Source: Clostridiales bacterium UBA1701 (GTDB lineage Bacteria; Bacillota; Clostridia; Oscillospirales; Oscillospiraceae). From it: a stretch of 44,721 nt of DNA. This document shows positions 31,331 to 39,509 of the stretch, piece by piece. The notes under the pieces were generated by a model. It was not told the origin of the DNA. It worked only from the letters and a program-made list of their open reading frames with translations, and did not search any database. Location: contig DCJL01000029.1 in NCBI GenBank assembly GCA_002320035.1, positions 1 to 44,721 of the forward strand, written 5' to 3'. The translations under genes and the position numbers were made by a program. Position 1 is the first letter of the stretch. Each line of letters starts with the position of its first letter.

Positions 31331-32974
31331 TCAGCTCATGTGCAGCAGCCGCGCCAGCTTTTCTCCGCCGGGGATGAGCTTCATATCGTCTGCGGTAACG
31401 GCGCGCGTGTTTATCGCGGCCACCGCGTACACTACAACCGCCGTCAGAATGGCCGCCGCCATGCAGACGAGCATGTGCAGCCTGTCTCCCGTTCCCAGCA
31501 GCTTCCCGCAGAGCCCGTATACGGCCCAGGCGGAGGCGCCCATAAGGAGGCTGGACACCAGGGGGGCAGCAAAAATACCGGCCAGATCCGGCTTATGCCT
31601 GAGCGCGCCCCGGATAAACACCAGGTTCATAAGCATCATCACCGCATAGCTCACAAGGGTGCCCACGGGCGCGCCGTAAATGTTGACAGGGCGCTGAGCC
31701 ACCAGGAACCAGTTTATAATTATCTTCACGAGGCCCCCTGTTATCATGGTGAGCATGGTGAGCTTTTCCTTGCCGGAAGCCTGCAGAACAGCGTTTTCCA
31801 TCAGAACGATGCAGACAAAAATTGAGGCCACACCCATTATGCTCAGCAGCCCCGGCCCGGCGGCGTTGCTGTTGGTATAGAGCACCTTCATGATCGGGAA
31901 GGACAGCACCGCCAGGCCCACGCCCATGGGCAGGCTTACGGCGGCAGAGATGCGCATGGAGTCGTCGGAGGTCTTTATTGCCTCCGCCCTGTCCCCTCGG
32001 ACAATGGCCCCGGATATGGCGGGAACGATCGCGATGGTCAGCGGCGTTATAAAGGCGGCGGGCAGGTTGAAAAGGGTCTGTGCCTTGCCGTAAACGCCAT
32101 AGAGCACCTTTGCTTCATAATAAGAAAAGCCGGCGGCAGCCTGGAGCCTGTTCATACAGAGCTTGGAGTCAATCGAGTTGAGCAGAGCCATAATGCAGGC
32201 GCCGAAAGCGATGGGCACACCGATGGAGATAATGTTTTTCACAATAGTCCAGGCCGAGTCCACCCGCTCGTCGTCCCCGGGCACATCGTCCGCCGCCCGG
32301 CCGCCGGTATAGGAGCCGGAGAGGGTATTATAATTTCTGCGCTTGTATACGACCATATACAAGAGCGAGATGACCGAACCGATGGAAACGCCCAGAATGG
32401 CCCCGGCGGAGCCCATGGGCTTTCCCAGCCCCGCGTCAAGAATCAGCTTTGCCAGCACCAGCCCGGAGATGACCTTGAACAGCACCTCCAGCACCTCGTC
32501 CACCGTGGTGGGCAGCATGTTGCCGTTGCCCTGGCAGTAGCCCCGGTATGCGGATACAAGGCAGACCAGCAGAATCGCCGGAGACATGGCCTTTATGCTC
32601 AGCGCCGCGTCGGGGTTTTCCAGGTATTTATCCGCCAGCCACTCCGGATACAGGAACATGATAAGTGCGAAAACCGTGCCCAGCACAAAGAACATCATCC
32701 AGGCAACACGAAACAGCTTCTCCTCCTGCTTTGCCCGGCCGTTGGCATCCGCCTCGGCCACAAGGCGGGACAGCGCAACAGGCAGGCCGGCCGTGGCCAG
32801 AGTAAAGAAGATAAAATAAATGTTGTAAGCGCTCAGGAACATGGAGTAGCCTTCGTCGCCCAGAATGTTCCCGAGGGGGATTTTGTAAATGAAGCCCAAA
32901 AGCTTCATGATTACAACGCCCACTGTCAGAATGGCCGCGCCGTGCATATAATTTTGTCCCTTTGTTTTAGACAT
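31331..32974 (-). CDS. SpoVB/MurJ-like polysaccharide flippase (MOP superfamily)
   Basis: A 547-residue protein with about fourteen hydrophobic segments. The start MSKTKGQNYMHGAAILTVGV, then KLLGFIYKIPLGNILGDEG, and YNIYFIFFTLATAGLPVALS are typical of the clostridial SpoVB-type group of the MOP superfamily, which move lipid-linked wall or polysaccharide precursors across the membrane. The ATG at 32974 is chosen because GGGAGGGCGCT precedes it; the track of codons upstream contains the promoter. Whether it serves spore cortex (as SpoVB) or vegetative wall cannot be decided. It is monocistronic and lies between HU and an FAD-dependent dehydrogenase. Confidence 0.88.
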   Translation of the reverse strand: MSKTKGQNYMHGAAILTVGVVIMKLLGFIYKIPLGNILGDEGYSMFLSAYNIYFIFFTLATAGLPVALSRLVAEADANGRAKQEEKLFRVAWMMFFVLGTVFALIMFLYPEWLADKYLENPDAALSIKAMSPAILLVCLVSAYRGYCQGNGNMLPTTVDEVLEVLFKVISGLVLAKLILDAGLGKPMGSAGAILGVSIGSVISLLYMVVYKRRNYNTLSGSYTGGRAADDVPGDDERVDSAWTIVKNIISIGVPIAFGACIMALLNSIDSKLCMNRLQAAAGFSYYEAKVLYGVYGKAQTLFNLPAAFITPLTIAIVPAISGAIVRGDRAEAIKTSDDSMRISAAVSLPMGVGLAVLSFPIMKVLYTNSNAAGPGLLSIMGVASIFVCIVLMENAVLQASGKEKLTMLTMITGGLVKIIINWFLVAQRPVNIYGAPVGTLVSYAVMMLMNLVFIRGALRHKPDLAGIFAAPLVSSLLMGASAWAVYGLCGKLLGTGDRLHMLVCMAAAILTAVVVYAVAAINTRAVTADDMKLIPGGEKLARLLHMS

Positions 32975-33017
32975 AGCGCCCTCCCGCCTTCCGCTTTGAC
33001 AAGCCTTGATTCCGTTA

Positions 33018-33046
33018 AATATAACCGCTCCGCGCCGAAAAATCAA
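33018..33046 (-). promoter_or_regulatory. Promoter of the flippase gene
   Basis: On the minus strand TTGATT and TATATT are spaced by 17 bases, about 45 bases before the ATG and just beyond the stop of the FAD-dehydrogenase gene. Confidence 0.7.
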
Positions 33047-33056
33047 GGGAAAAGGC

Positions 33057-34433
33057 TCAGGCCCCAAGGCCCTGCAGGATATGCCTCGCCACATGGACGC
33101 CGCTGGCGGAGGCGTGGGACAGGGAATGGGTAACGCCTGAGCAGTCCCCGATCACATACATGCCGGGGCTCTTTGTCTCCAGATTGCCGTCTATCTCCAC
33201 CTCCATGTTGTAGAACTTGACCTCCACGCCGTAGAGCAGGGTGTCATCGTTGGCGGTGCCGGGGGCGATCTTGTCCAGCGCGTAGATCATCTCAATAATG
33301 CCGTCGAGAATGCGCTTGGGTATCACAAGGCTCAAATCGCCCGGAGTGGCTGCCAGGGTGGGGGTGACAAAGTTTTCCTCGATGCGGGAAACCGTGCTGC
33401 GCCGGCCCCGGACAAGATCGCCGAAACGCTGGACCATCACGCCCCCGCCCAGCATGTTGGACAGGCGGGCAATGCTCTCGCCATAGCCGTTGGAGTCCTT
33501 GAAGGGCTCGGAGAAATGCTTGCTCACAAGCAGGGCGAAATTGGTGTTTTCCGTGTGCTTTTCCTTGTCCTCGTAGCTGTGGCCGTTGACTGTAACTATG
33601 CCGTTGGTGTTCTCGTTGACCACCACGCCGTGAGGGTTCATGCAGAAGGTGCGCACAAGATCCTCGAATTTCTCCGTGCGATAGACGATTTTGCTCTCAT
33701 AGAGCTCGTCCGTCAGGTGGGAGAAGATCTCCGCCGGCAGCTCAACGCGCACGCCGATATCCACCCGGTTGGACTTCGTGGGAATATCCATGCTCCCGCA
33801 GACGCGCTCCATCCACTTGCTGCCGCTGCGGCCTACGGACACCACGCACTGCTCGCAGGTATAGACCCCGCCTGCGGTCTGGACCTCGTAACCGCCCTCG
33901 ATCTTTTTCACTTCGCTGACGGCGGTGTTGAAATGGAAGTCTACCCTGTCCTTGAGCTCCTCATAAATGTTGCCCAGGACCACATAGTTTATATCCGTGC
34001 CCAGATGGCGGACCTGGGCGTCCAGCAGATGAAGGCCGTTTTCAAGGCACATGCGCTTTATTTTGGTGTTGGCGGTGGAATAGAGCTTTGTGCCCGCGCC
34101 GCCGTGGCTCAGGTTGATCTTGTCCACATAGCGCATCAGTTCAATGGCCTGCTGCTTGCCCACATACTCGTAGAGAGTGCCGCCGAATTGGTTTGTGATG
34201 TTGTATTTGCCGTCGGAAAAAGCGCCAGCGCCGCCGAAGCCGCTCATGATGCTGCAGGTAGGGCACTTGACGCAGGCTTTGATCTTCTTCCCGTCAATGG
34301 GGCACTTTCTCCTGTCGAGAGGCTGGCCCAGCTCAAAAACCGCTACCTTCAGGCCTTTTTCGGCCTTTGCCAGCTCATACGCGGTAAAGATTCCTCCCGG
34401 GCCTGCGCCCACAATAATAACATCGTAATTCAT
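33057..34433 (-). CDS. FAD-dependent dehydrogenase (COG2509-type)
   Basis: A 458-residue flavoprotein. The N-terminal dinucleotide fold VIIVGAGPGGIFTAYELAK binds FAD. Residues 50-62 contain IKACVKCPTCSI with three closely spaced cysteines, followed by GFGGAGAFSDGKYN, a signature of this dehydrogenase group. The C-terminal GMYVIGDCSGVTHSLSHAS is the second FAD contact, with the conserved GD. The substrate is not known for this family. AAAGGAG precedes the ATG at the right distance. It has its own promoter and a leader of about 90 bases. Confidence 0.85.
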   Translation of the reverse strand: MNYDVIIVGAGPGGIFTAYELAKAEKGLKVAVFELGQPLDRRKCPIDGKKIKACVKCPTCSIMSGFGGAGAFSDGKYNITNQFGGTLYEYVGKQQAIELMRYVDKINLSHGGAGTKLYSTANTKIKRMCLENGLHLLDAQVRHLGTDINYVVLGNIYEELKDRVDFHFNTAVSEVKKIEGGYEVQTAGGVYTCEQCVVSVGRSGSKWMERVCGSMDIPTKSNRVDIGVRVELPAEIFSHLTDELYESKIVYRTEKFEDLVRTFCMNPHGVVVNENTNGIVTVNGHSYEDKEKHTENTNFALLVSKHFSEPFKDSNGYGESIARLSNMLGGGVMVQRFGDLVRGRRSTVSRIEENFVTPTLAATPGDLSLVIPKRILDGIIEMIYALDKIAPGTANDDTLLYGVEVKFYNMEVEIDGNLETKSPGMYVIGDCSGVTHSLSHASASGVHVARHILQGLGA

Positions 34434-34532
34434 ATCTTGATGCTCCTTTCAGGGCAAAAAAACAAACCGCCTCGGACCAGCGCCGCCTAAGAAGACGCCG
34501 TCAAACGGGGCAGTTAAAATATATCCTCATTC

Positions 34533-34561
34533 AGATTAACACGGGAAAATGCTTCTGTCAA
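34533..34561 (-). promoter_or_regulatory. Promoter of the FAD-dehydrogenase gene
   Basis: On the minus strand a perfect TTGACA is followed after 17 bases by TAATCT. Confidence 0.65.
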
Positions 34562-34598
34562 GTAAACGAATTATGAATTAGACCATAAACAACTGAAA

Positions 34599-34624
34599 AT
34601 CCGGGGAGTTTATGCTCCCCGGAT
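34599..34624 (-). terminator. Intrinsic terminator of the AT-rich membrane protein gene
   Basis: On the minus strand ATCCGGGGAG and CTCCCCGGAT (ten perfect bases, six-base loop) are followed by TTTTC, about 40 bases after the stop. Confidence 0.75.
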
Positions 34625-34663
34625 TATCACTGTACCCTGCAAGCAATCCAGACGCCGTGATTC

Positions 34664-35959
34664 TTAGGCCGCTTTTCCTCCCGCAACAGGCTTTTTTATT
34701 AAAGCATATACTCTTGTGAGGCCGCTCAGTCCGGCAAACGCCGTCACGACCAGGCTCTTGTTTCCAAACAGGCCAAAATGCACGCCTGAAGGATCCAGCA
34801 TAAACACATACCATGCGAACGGCAACGCCGCGGCAATACAATAAGGCAATAACACTCCCAGCGCAGGGCCTGCCCTATCTCCGGAAAACTGCCTTCGTCT
34901 CTTTATAATCAAGGCGAGCAAAACAACAGCCAGCAGTAATGCCGCGGCCATAACCGGCGTGTAGGCAAAGTCCCTTAAATTATGATAAAAAACATATGGA
35001 ATAGAAAAAGTATGGTCATCCCCCATCCAGAAGCTCACATGCGTCATGGCTTCTGCAAACAAATCTTCCCCAGTTATAATACTTCCAATGGCAAATTTCC
35101 CCAGCCACATTGCGCCATAACCAAATGCCCATGTTATAAGGGCTGCAAAAAACTGCCTGATGGTATCCCGTGGTTTTTGGATTTCTGATATATTAACACA
35201 AAATAATGCCGGAAGTCCAAATGCGGCAATTGGATAGGTAAGAAAATCAAAGTACGCTGTTCCCACCCCTATGTATAAAAAAACAAGCAAACGCTTTCGG
35301 GGGCTGTCTCTTCCGTCACCTATCAGCAGCATTGCTATGCAGCCAAGGGACATAATATAAAAGCAGCTTGAATACTGCATACATTTTGCTATGGCCGTCG
35401 GCATAAGCAACGCTATGCAGAGAATATAAGGAATAATATATTGCCTCAGTTTTTTCCTCCAAAGCAGGACGCACACAAAAAAAGTAATGAATGTCTGTAC
35501 TATGCCGTTTATTATACGAATCACAGAATAATCCGCAATCGCCAGCAGCGGTTTCAGCAGCACAAGATATCCATGCCAGTATTGGGGATACGCTGTTATC
35601 CACTCATACTTTCCACCGCTTTCATAATAGTATACCAATGCTTCGTCAGGTCTGAAATTTCCATAATCATACCTGTATACCTGCATGGCGTCTTTAAAAG
35701 GGCTGTCACCGTTCGGAAAGGCCGCCTCCAGAAGCATAATGGAATCCGTCCAGTTGTCTATCGCACTCGTTGCAAACTTCGTGACAGAAGGATATACCCC
35801 TTCCTCTTTTATTATATGTGAAGCGCTTTCAACCTTTGGATCTATATACTTTTGCGGGATAGTATAAGCCAAAGCCAGCAGCAGTGTTCCAATAACAACA
35901 GCCAGCAAAACTCTTACCAACGCGCTCCCAGAAAACTTTAATATGGCCTGCTTTGTCAT
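34664..35959 (-). CDS. Multi-pass membrane protein of unknown function, possibly GT-C-like
   Basis: A 431-residue protein. One N-terminal hydrophobic segment (about 13-32) is followed by a polar extracytoplasmic stretch of about 110 residues (33-140) and then about nine hydrophobic segments. The large loop after the first helix and the text GDSPFKDAMQVYRYDYGNFR recall GT-C glycosyltransferases or related polysaccharide membrane proteins, but no DD/DE catalytic motif is certain, so no function is claimed. The gene is visibly richer in A+T and in codons such as ATA, AAT and TAT than its neighbours, which suggests acquisition by transfer. It is flanked by terminators on both sides. Confidence 0.65.
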   Translation of the reverse strand: MTKQAILKFSGSALVRVLLAVVIGTLLLALAYTIPQKYIDPKVESASHIIKEEGVYPSVTKFATSAIDNWTDSIMLLEAAFPNGDSPFKDAMQVYRYDYGNFRPDEALVYYYESGGKYEWITAYPQYWHGYLVLLKPLLAIADYSVIRIINGIVQTFITFFVCVLLWRKKLRQYIIPYILCIALLMPTAIAKCMQYSSCFYIMSLGCIAMLLIGDGRDSPRKRLLVFLYIGVGTAYFDFLTYPIAAFGLPALFCVNISEIQKPRDTIRQFFAALITWAFGYGAMWLGKFAIGSIITGEDLFAEAMTHVSFWMGDDHTFSIPYVFYHNLRDFAYTPVMAAALLLAVVLLALIIKRRRQFSGDRAGPALGVLLPYCIAAALPFAWYVFMLDPSGVHFGLFGNKSLVVTAFAGLSGLTRVYALIKKPVAGGKAA

Positions 35960-36101
35960 CTCATCCTCTCTCCAAACCGTTCCACCTCAAATGTTGCATA
36001 ATGCACCTTGCTATTCTAGTATCTTTTTACAAGATCCATTTGCACCTCAGTTTAGCACAGCTTTCAGGCATTATTCAAGGCACAAATGCCTGAAATAAAA
36101 A

Positions 36102-36130
36102 AATCCCTCTTCCCGATAGGAAGAGGGATT
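36102..36130 (-). terminator. Intrinsic terminator of the GAPDH gene
   Basis: On the minus strand AATCCCTCTTCC and GGAAGAGGGATT (12 perfect bases, five-base loop) are followed by a run of T residues, about 35 bases after the stop. Confidence 0.9.
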
Positions 36131-36164
36131 GAGAAAATGGCTAAATGCCCTGCTTGTTTCCTGC

Positions 36165-37190
36165 TTATGCCTTGCGGACGGAGTCAATGTGGCGGGTCAG
36201 GTCGAGCATCTTGTTGGAGAAGCCCCACTCGTTGTCGTACCAGGCCATGAGCTTGACAAAGTTATCGTTCAGGGAGAGGCCGGCCTTGGCATCAAAGATG
36301 GAGGTGTGCGCGTCGGTGCGGAAGTCGGAGGAGACGACCTCTTCGTCCACATACTCGATAACGCCCTTCATCTCGTTCTCGGAGGCCTTCTTCACGGCGG
36401 CGCAGATCTCATCGTAGGAGGCGCCCTTCTCCAGGCGGCAGGTCAGGTCAACGATGGAAACATCGCCTGCGGGAATACGCATGGAGGTGCCGGTGAGCTT
36501 GCCCTTGAGCTGGGGAATGACCTTGCCGACGGCCTTGGCGGCGCCGGTGCTGGTGGGGATGATGTTGTTGTAAATGCTGCGGCCCAGGCGCCAGTTCTTC
36601 TTGGAGAAGCCGTCGACAACGGCCTGGGTGGCGGTGGAGGCGTGGACGGTGGTCATAAGACCCTCGACGATGCCGAAGTTGTCGTTGATAACTTTGGCGA
36701 GAGGGGCCAGGCAGTTGGTGGTGCAGGAGGCGTTGGAGACGAACTGCATGTCGGCGCTGTACTTCTCCAGGTTCACGCCGCAGACGAACATGGGGGTATC
36801 ATCCTTTGCAGGGCCGGACATGACGACGACCTTGGCGCCGGCATCAATATGGGGCTGGGCGTCAGCCTTGGTGAGGAACTTGCCGGTGCACTCGAGAACG
36901 TACTCGGCACCCAGCTCACCCCAAGGCAGGAGGGAGGGATCGCGGTACTTGTTGTCGGAGAGGACCTTGACGGTCTTGCCGTCAACGACCAGAACGCTCT
37001 CCTCGTCGTTGGCCTCGACGCTGCCGTCGAACTTGCCGTGAACGGTGTCATATTTTATAGCGTAGGCCAGCTGGCTGGCGGGATGGCCGGGAGCGTTGAT
37101 TGCGACGACCTCGATGTCCTCAGACTTGATGGCGGCTCTGAAGGTCAGGCTGCCGATGCGGCCGAAGCCGTTAATGCCGACTTTAATCAT
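36165..37190 (-). CDS. gap: Glyceraldehyde-3-phosphate dehydrogenase
   Basis: A 341-residue phosphorylating GAPDH. The NAD(P) loop VGINGFGRIGSL, catalytic C156 in SNASCTTNC, H183 in TVHASTATQ and WYDNEWGFSNKML are all intact, so it is active in glycolysis and/or gluconeogenesis. Position 33, which in NAD-specific enzymes is an Asp that contacts the adenosine ribose, is Ala here (AINAPGHPAS). This is the pattern of NADP-accepting GapB-type enzymes, so cofactor use is uncertain. The gene is monocistronic with its own promoter and a strong terminator; no pgk or tpi is adjacent. The window carries only this one copy. Confidence 0.95.
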   Translation of the reverse strand: MIKVGINGFGRIGSLTFRAAIKSEDIEVVAINAPGHPASQLAYAIKYDTVHGKFDGSVEANDEESVLVVDGKTVKVLSDNKYRDPSLLPWGELGAEYVLECTGKFLTKADAQPHIDAGAKVVVMSGPAKDDTPMFVCGVNLEKYSADMQFVSNASCTTNCLAPLAKVINDNFGIVEGLMTTVHASTATQAVVDGFSKKNWRLGRSIYNNIIPTSTGAAKAVGKVIPQLKGKLTGTSMRIPAGDVSIVDLTCRLEKGASYDEICAAVKKASENEMKGVIEYVDEEVVSSDFRTDAHTSIFDAKAGLSLNDNFVKLMAWYDNEWGFSNKMLDLTRHIDSVRKA

Positions 37191-37277
37191 TTACATATCC
37201 TCCAATTAAATATTTTGCAGAAAAAAAATATATGCAAAAGCCCCGTTATATGGCTTGCTGCCTTGTTTAGCGTTTAA

Positions 37278-37307
37278 ATTGTAACATATAATATTAACAA
37301 AAATCAA
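37278..37307 (-). promoter_or_regulatory. Promoter of the GAPDH gene
   Basis: On the minus strand TTGATT and TACAAT are spaced by 18 bases, with TGT before the -10 box. The leader is about 80 bases. Confidence 0.65.
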
Positions 37308-37381
37308 TATTTCACCCTATGTATTTTCACCAAAAATGTGCTGAAATTTTCGTCAAATCAGAGCTTTTTTCACGGTCTCTC

Positions 37382-37410
37382 TTGTGTATTTTGTCTATTT
37401 TTGTTAAAAT
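37382..37410 (+). promoter_or_regulatory. Promoter of the histidine-kinase-like gene
   Basis: TTGTGT and TAAAAT are spaced by 17 bases, about 20 bases before the predicted ATG. The short leader also supports the downstream ATG at 37434 over earlier in-frame starts. Confidence 0.6.
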
Positions 37411-37433
37411 CTCAGTTAAGAGACGCTCAGAGA

Positions 37434-38531
37434 ATGAAAACGCCATCCGTCGGCACGGCGAAACAGGAAAGGAAGCTGGTTGAATTGTCCGCAGATATTC
37501 TCGCTCTTACAAGTGAAGCCGCTGTTTTGATACGGCGGGGCCGGATTGCCTACGCCAACCCAAGCGCCCAGGCGATCCTGGGTCAGGACTGTACGGGAAA
37601 AACCGTGGCCGCCATTTTCGGGGCAGATATTGCCGGAGCCCAGGCACCGTCCTTCATCGCCAGCGCCACCATCGGCGAAAAGCCATTCATTGTCCGGGTG
37701 TCCAGGATGAATGAGGGCAATGTGATTTTCTTTACCCGCCCGGAGCCTGTGCCCGCCATCCTCAACGACCCCTTTCTGTGCTCCATGCGCAGCGGCCTTA
37801 TGAACATCGGCATGTCCTCCGAGCGGCTGAGAGAGCAGGCCGAGGAGCACGGCGACAACGCCGCGCTGACCGCGCTGTCCTCCCTCATGAGGAGCTATTT
37901 CAGGCTCGTTCGGGTCACGGCAAACGCCTCCTTGGTTCTGGCCATGTCCGGGGATGGCTTTGCCTTCTGCCCCTGCCGGCTTAATCTTTCAAATTTTTTA
38001 ATAACCATGACAGAAGCGGTGGAGGACTTAATTCCGTACCCGGCCGTCACCGTAAACCACGGTGAGGACATCTGCCTGGCCGCGGACCCCACGCTGATCC
38101 GGCAGCTTCTTCTGAACCTTATCTCCAACTGCCTTGTCCACGCGGAAGGCTGCAGCCGCATAAGCATCAGCCTGACAGATGCCGGAGAAAATGTTATTCT
38201 CTCCGTCAGCGACGATGGCAAAGGCATCGATCCGGAACAGCTTCCCACCGTGTTCGACCGCTACCGCCACAGCTTTGAGCCCTCGCGCATGGGCGCCGGG
38301 CCCGGGCTGGGGCTGATGGTTGTCCGGGGCATCGCCGAAAAGCACGGGGGTACCCTGCTGCTGGAGAGCCGCCCGGGCCAGGGCACCACGGTGCGCGTCT
38401 CTCTGGGAAAGCATCTCTCCACCGATGCGGAGCTCCACTCGCCCGGGATGTCCAGCTGCCTGCGCGAGGTGCTCGTAGGCCTGTCCGACAAGCTTCCCGC
38501 GGAATGCTACACAGAAAAATATATGGATTAA
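37434..38531 (+). CDS. PAS/HATPase sensor-kinase-like protein lacking a recognisable H-box
   Basis: A 365-residue soluble protein. An N-terminal PAS-like segment (about 15-95: ALTSEAAVLIRRGRIAYANP) is followed by a helical region (110-165) and a complete GHKL ATPase domain. The N-box is LLLNLISNCLVH (205-216), G1 is DDGKGID (230-236), an F-box-like VFDRYRHSF follows, and G2 is GPGLGLMVVRGIAEKHGG. Where an H-box should be the text is GLMNIGMSSERLREQ, with no histidine. No response regulator is adjacent. It may be a degenerate or anti-sigma/accessory kinase, or phosphorylate through another residue. The ATG at 37434 is preferred because the promoter lies just upstream of it. Confidence 0.75.
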   Translation: MKTPSVGTAKQERKLVELSADILALTSEAAVLIRRGRIAYANPSAQAILGQDCTGKTVAAIFGADIAGAQAPSFIASATIGEKPFIVRVSRMNEGNVIFFTRPEPVPAILNDPFLCSMRSGLMNIGMSSERLREQAEEHGDNAALTALSSLMRSYFRLVRVTANASLVLAMSGDGFAFCPCRLNLSNFLITMTEAVEDLIPYPAVTVNHGEDICLAADPTLIRQLLLNLISNCLVHAEGCSRISISLTDAGENVILSVSDDGKGIDPEQLPTVFDRYRHSFEPSRMGAGPGLGLMVVRGIAEKHGGTLLLESRPGQGTTVRVSLGKHLSTDAELHSPGMSSCLREVLVGLSDKLPAECYTEKYMD

Positions 38532-38648
38532 AGTCTTTCCTGCGTCTGAACCATTTTGCGCTGCTCAGAATGCCAGGCCGGGGCCCTCGCTGCGCCGGCG
38601 GGCTTTCTCTTCGCCCGGCTTCGCCCCGTTTGCCGCGCCGGACCTGAA

Positions 38649-38681
38649 AACCCGCCCGCTTTGAATAAGCGCGGGCGGGTT
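38649..38681. terminator. Shared terminator between convergent kinase and repressor genes
   Basis: AACCCGCCCGC and GCGGGCGGGTT (11 perfect bases) with an 11-base loop. The minus strand, serving the repressor gene, ends in TTTTC; the plus strand has only TATT. Confidence 0.75.
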
Positions 38682-38683
38682 AT

Positions 38684-39385
38684 TCAGTGCATCACCTTGC
38701 CGAGAACTCTCAGGGGAAGCTCAGGTGAAATGATGATGTCCTCATATTTGGGGTTTAAGGAGTGGAGCGCCATGGAACTCTCCCGGGCTACAAGCTGCTT
38801 TAAATAGGCGCTACCGTCATAGAGAAAAATACCGATATCCCCAGTCATCAGGCTCCGCTGCTGGCGGACCCATATGGTCTGTCCGTCGTGATACTGCGGC
38901 TCCATACTGTCCCCAGCCACGCGCACGCCGAAGTTCGCTCCCTCGGGCACCTCCGCGCCGACCTCCACCATTTCGTAGTCCTCCCCGTCCAGAAACTGCC
39001 CGGTTCCGGCAGAGACGGCCAGAGAATACAGCGGCAGGCTCCGCAGCCGGGCCGGCTCCTCCTCCCGGGGCCTCAGCGCATAGCGGCCGCTGTCCCGCAG
39101 GAGCTGAATATAGTCCAGCGCCTTGCGGCGGCCATCCTTGTCCAGCCCACGCAGCAGGCCCTCCCCGCCGCCGGTAAACACGCCGCGGATATCGTCAATT
39201 TCCAAAGTCTGACACAAAATCAAAAACTGCTTCGCATTGGGCAGCGTCAGCCCGTTTTCCCATTTTGACACCGCCTGGTTCGACACGCTCAGGCCCCGTG
39301 CCGTGAGCCTTGAGGCAAGCTCCACCTGATTCAGCCCCAGCTCCCTGCGCCGGGAGGCGATTATCGCGCCAAATTTCATCTTCAT
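38684..39385 (-). CDS. XRE-family repressor with S24 (LexA-like) peptidase domain
   Basis: A 233-residue two-domain regulator. Residues 1-65 form an XRE helix-turn-helix (LGLNQVELASRL and NQAVSKWENG). Residues 110-233 form an S24 domain with the serine in VAGDSMEP (S160) and the lysine in AYLKQLV (K196). A possible self-cleavage Ala-Gly lies in AVSAGTG near 125-127. Such proteins are often prophage repressors that self-cleave after DNA damage, or chromosomal stress regulators. No phage genes are near, so a chromosomal role is more likely. AGAGG is close to the ATG at 39385, and an ATG two codons later is equally possible. Confidence 0.88.
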   Translation of the reverse strand: MKMKFGAIIASRRRELGLNQVELASRLTARGLSVSNQAVSKWENGLTLPNAKQFLILCQTLEIDDIRGVFTGGGEGLLRGLDKDGRRKALDYIQLLRDSGRYALRPREEEPARLRSLPLYSLAVSAGTGQFLDGEDYEMVEVGAEVPEGANFGVRVAGDSMEPQYHDGQTIWVRQQRSLMTGDIGIFLYDGSAYLKQLVARESSMALHSLNPKYEDIIISPELPLRVLGKVMH

Positions 39386-39473
39386 CCCATCCTCTCATTT
39401 ATTCCATTATACACAAGCTTCCCTTGTTTTTCAAGTTTTTTATCTCATTCAGATAATTTCCTTCAAAATTCAG

Positions 39474-39503
39474 GCCGCTGCGGATTTCATTCTCCGCAGC
39501 GGC
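39474..39503. terminator. Intrinsic terminator after the uridine-kinase-like gene
   Basis: GCCGCTGCGGA and TCCGCAGCGGC (11 perfect bases, eight-base loop). It lies six bases after the stop on the minus strand. The best T-run is on the plus strand, so it may also block antisense transcription. Confidence 0.7.
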
Positions 39504-39509
39504 TTATTT

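Noticed and set aside
36129..37277. A 382-codon plus-strand frame opposite GAPDH
   Set aside because: Its Gly/Val/Leu/Asp-rich repeats are the complement of GAPDH codons; the catalytic motifs are on the minus strand.
38684..39385. LexA-like repressor as a sign of a prophage
   Set aside because: No integrase, structural, lysis or attachment sequences are visible on either side, so an isolated chromosomal regulator is the better reading.
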